Assembly (NCBI GenBank): GCA_934216155.1
Contig: CAKQBK010000041.1
Coordinates: forward strand, 1-24,140
Direction of reading: 5' to 3'
DNA length: 24,140 nt
Source: an uncultured Dialister sp.
GTDB lineage: Bacteria; Bacillota; Negativicutes; Veillonellales; Dialisteraceae
Below, one piece after another: positions 22,267-24,140 of the stretch; position 1 is the first letter of the stretch, and each line of letters begins with the position of its first letter. The notes beneath the pieces are model-generated. The model had not been told where the DNA came from. It was given only the letters and a program-made list of their open reading frames with translations, and searched no databases. The translations under genes were made by a program, and so were the position numbers.

Positions 22267-22378
22267 AGGTTTAAGGTTTATGTTCCGAGTCCATCATCCA
22301 CAAATGATAGATCCTGAAAACGTCATTGGTTTAAGGTTTAAATGCTGAATACCAAACCCTAAACCTTAAACCCTAAAT
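22267..22378. repeat. GGTTTAAGGTTTA / TAAACCTTAAACC facing tracts
   Basis: GGTTTAAGGTTTA occurs at 22268-22280 and 22328-22340; its complement TAAACCTTAAACC is at 22360-22372 within CCAAACCCTAAACC... The second and third form a hairpin. It resembles telomere repeats only by chance. Confidence 0.7.
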
Positions 22379-22452
22379 CATTGCGATAAATAAATTTCAA
22401 CAAAAGTGAATTAACAAGCAGTCACTACTTACGAAATCACTCAAAATATGAC

Positions 22453-22481
22453 TTGACTGAAATGGGAAATCCTATTATTGT
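22453..22481 (+). promoter_or_regulatory. Promoter of the small membrane protein gene
   Basis: TTGACT (22453-22458), 17-bp spacer, TATTGT (22476-22481), about 40 nt upstream of the ATG. Confidence 0.65.
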
Positions 22482-22520
22482 TAAAGTGATATAGTTTATC
22501 GAAAAGAAAAGGAGATGCCT

Positions 22521-22739
22521 ATGTTTTCTAAATTTCAAGACTCCCTCTTATTCCTCGTCCTGGGATATGGGATTTTCCGTATCGGTTGGGGTGATGGATT
22601 TACTTTGATGAATACCTTCATCCTGCTCGGCTCCATTGTGGCCATCATTGCTATGATTCTGCGGCGAAGCGGCTATCTGGAAGAAGCTGAAAAGAAAAAG
22701 AAAGAAGCCATGGCGCAGAAGGAAAAGGAAGGAAAATAA
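22521..22739 (+). CDS. Small two-helix membrane protein, unknown function
   Basis: 72 residues. Two hydrophobic segments (about 8-23 and 28-47) are joined by a short WGDGFT turn, followed by a charged Lys/Glu tail (55-72) that should be a cytoplasmic helix. No family recognised. Two ATGs are in frame; 22521 is chosen because GGAG (22511-22514) touches the first one (22515) and lies six bases from the second. Good promoter and binding site support expression. No partner gene: flanked on both sides by repeats. Confidence 0.7.
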   Translation: MFSKFQDSLLFLVLGYGIFRIGWGDGFTLMNTFILLGSIVAIIAMILRRSGYLEEAEKKKKEAMAQKEKEGK

Positions 22740-22782
22740 GTGAAGCGCTTGTGTCAGTATGCGTGATTTCGCTTTTGGTTAC

Positions 22783-23202
22783 AGGTTACTCAGGTTTCTC
22801 AAGTGGCTAAGGCTGCTCAGGTTTCTTGCATGTGCCTATGGACGTAAGTGTCACTTGATAAAGCTGAGCTGTAATGGTTTGAGTCTTTAAGCCCTTGCCG
22901 CTGGTGCTGAGAGATTTCTCCACTCAGGGGTGCATCTCATTTCAATACATTCATGCCATTTTGCAAGAATACGATCGGTCGAAATGACGGATGCGGCTAG
23001 TGAGATGTTCGAGAACCCTCAGAACCTTTAGTACCCTTAGAACCTTGTCACCAATAGCGAAATCATACTTACCAACGTAAATCTTTATCTTAATGATATG
23101 GTCCGGCAGGGGAGCCAAGACTCTGTGTTTATTTTCGTTAGTGCCTCATTTAACCTGAGCAACCTAAGAAACTTGAGCAACCTGAGCAACCTGAGAAACC
23201 TG
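22783..23202. repeat. Mixed repeats between the small protein and PAP2 genes
   Basis: No gene in 22740-23231. 22783-22827 is a reverse (AACCTGAGN)n tract. 22885-22989 is a solitary right arm of the 13019-13329 element (GATTTCTCCACTCAGGGG... to GGTCGAAATGACGG). 23011-23047 and 23152-23202 are forward 9-mer tracts, the latter with five near-perfect units ending 9 bp before the PAP2 ribosome binding site. Confidence 0.75.
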
Positions 23203-23231
23203 TTCCATCAAAGGAGTTGAATAGTAATACA

Positions 23232-23813
23232 ATGAATCCCGATTTATACACGGTCCGGAAAATCAATGGCTTGGCCGGGAAGGTTCGCCAGTTTGATTTG
23301 ATGATGGATCTGATTACTCGCTACGGGCACTGGGCCTTTGTGATTTATGGGCTCTTATTGTGGTTCATGCCTGGAAAGAATAGGGAAAAACGAAGAAGTT
23401 GCTGCATCCTGGCTTTTCTGGGGGTGTGCATCGCCTCGGCTATTTCCTATGGCATCGGAAAAATCTGGTTCCGCAACCGTCCGTTTACAAAGGACTGGCG
23501 GATTTGGAACTTCACCGGTCATAAAGCCAATGCATCTTTTCCGAGCAATCACACCATGAATGGCGCTGTGGTGGTATTGGAACTGTTGAAAATGAACATG
23601 CCTGGGTCAAAGCTCATGACCGTTCTGGCAGGAATTCTAGCCTTTTCTAGGGTGTTCGCCGGCATGCACTATCCGACAGACCTTATGGGCGGCGTCACCA
23701 TTGCCGGATTGGTTCACTGCCTGCTCCATCGCATCGGCGTGGCCGCAGTTTTGGCACCGGTGGTACGGTGGTGTTCTTCCCTGAGCGATTTCGTGGTGAG
23801 GAAGGTTCTATAG
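23232..23813 (+). CDS. PAP2-family phosphatase, probable undecaprenyl-diphosphatase
   Basis: Integral membrane phosphatase, probably recycling undecaprenyl pyrophosphate for cell-wall synthesis (BcrC/YbjG type); a lipid phosphatase role is the alternative. 193 residues with several hydrophobic helices. All three PAP2 motifs are present: K77IWFRNRP84, P104SNH107, and S139RVFAGMHYPTD150 with the catalytic H146. AAGGAG at 23211-23216 is 15 bases from the ATG at 23232, which is long; TTG 23217 touches it, so the start is uncertain within the first five codons. The last codons and stop (23802-23813) are made by the first unit of the 55-bp tandem array. Confidence 0.88.
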   Translation: MNPDLYTVRKINGLAGKVRQFDLMMDLITRYGHWAFVIYGLLLWFMPGKNREKRRSCCILAFLGVCIASAISYGIGKIWFRNRPFTKDWRIWNFTGHKANASFPSNHTMNGAVVVLELLKMNMPGSKLMTVLAGILAFSRVFAGMHYPTDLMGGVTIAGLVHCLLHRIGVAAVLAPVVRWCSSLSDFVVRKVL

Positions 23814-24021
23814 CGGTGATATGGTTAGCTGAACATGGAGCTGAGATGTGCATTTTAAGGTTCTGTAGCGGTGGCATGACTAGAGGAACATGGAGATGGG
23901 ATGTGCATTTCAAGGTTCTGTAGCGATGACGTGGCTGGAGAAATATGGAGATGGGACGTGCATTTCAAGGTTCTGTAGCGATGGCATGGCTGGAGGAACA
24001 TAGAGATATGATCTGAATTAA
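23802..24021. repeat. 55-bp tandem array, four units, overlapping the end of the PAP2 gene
   Basis: AAGGTTCT starts units at 23802, 23857, 23912 and 23967, with a fifth AAGGTTCT at 24022 opening the next hairpin. Units share TAGCGRTG...GGAACATGGAGATGGGA...GTGCATTT. Three or more units match closely. The start AAGGTTCTGTAGCGG resembles the 56-bp array start AAGGTTCTGGCGGAG at 4900. Confidence 0.85.
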
Positions 24022-24023
24022 AA

Positions 24024-24140
24024 GGTTCTCGTGCGGAGGAAATCGTTAGATTTCTAATCGCACGAGAACCTGAGCAACCTGAGAACCTGAGCAACCTGAG
24101 AACCTGAGCAACCTGAGAACCTGAGCAACCTGAGAACCTG
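24024..24140. repeat. 12-bp perfect hairpin followed by a regular 17-bp AACCTGAG array
   Basis: GGTTCTCGTGCG (24024-24035) pairs with CGCACGAGAACC (24059-24070), with GAAATC/GATTTC inside. It runs into at least four 17-bp units (AACCTGAGCAACCTGAG) that continue past the window end. This is the most regular tract in the window. Confidence 0.9.

Noticed and set aside
22351..22378. Telomere-like CCCTAAA sequence
   Set aside because: It is part of a facing-tract hairpin inside a bacterial chromosome segment; nothing indicates a replicon end.
23802..24021. Possible CRISPR array
   Set aside because: Whole 55-bp units are related along their length; there are no unique spacers.

Overview
The window looks like a chromosomal segment of a diderm Firmicute (class Negativicutes, most likely a Dialister-type member of the Veillonellaceae). 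This is an inference. Its grounds are a classical outer-membrane autotransporter next to Firmicute-style genes: an ECF folate S component, the small DUF2922/DUF1659 pair, strong AGGAG ribosome binding sites and a lysyl-tRNA synthetase with a C-terminal tRNA-binding domain. No rRNA, tRNA, CRISPR array or transposase gene was seen.

Layout. 407-2344 lysS(+). 2632-3285 Asp/Glu racemase(-). 4246-4819 the DUF1659/DUF2922 pair(-). About 2 kb without a convincing gene follows, then an autotransporter (6851-9106,+), folT (10229-10735,+), a membrane diguanylate cyclase (11183-12541,+) and a RelB/DinJ-like antitoxin fragment (12758-12943,+). Next come guaB (13747-15252,-), a TetR regulator (16434-16994,-), a threonine-aldolase-family enzyme (17507-18553,-), sucC (19212-20396,+), sucD (20591-21493,+), a 72-residue membrane protein (22521-22739,+) and a PAP2 phosphatase (23232-23813,+). 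Apart from sucCD and the DUF pair, the genes are single units with their own promoters, so the segment is a string of independent housekeeping and surface genes rather than one pathway.

The striking property is the intergenic DNA. Genes fill only about 55% of the window (13.3 of 24.1 kb, summed from the calls below). Most of the rest is made of several families of palindromic or tandem repeats that recur within the window: (1) (AACCTGAGN)n tracts, often as two facing arms around a CTAGCG-type core; (2) GAGGAGT-type tracts joined to a GGCGGCGC...GCGCCGCC hairpin, repeatedly placed just after stop codons; (3) 93-104 bp hairpins bounded by CCGCTA...TAGCGG; (4) elements bounded by CGTCATTTCGACCG; (5) about 210 bp elements bounded by CTCCCCCG hairpins; (6) two MITE-like elements (540 and 413 bp) with ACTCAAACTTCCCA ends; (7) tandem arrays of 56 and 55 bp. 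No transposase that could move them lies in the window.

Other points worth a second look are a G8 tract inside a promoter-like region upstream of the autotransporter (possible phase variation), a low-GC passenger joined to a higher-GC barrel in that protein, an IMP dehydrogenase of the Tritrichomonas-foetus-like subtype, and an antitoxin-like gene without a toxin, bracketed by near-identical inverted 34-nt arms.
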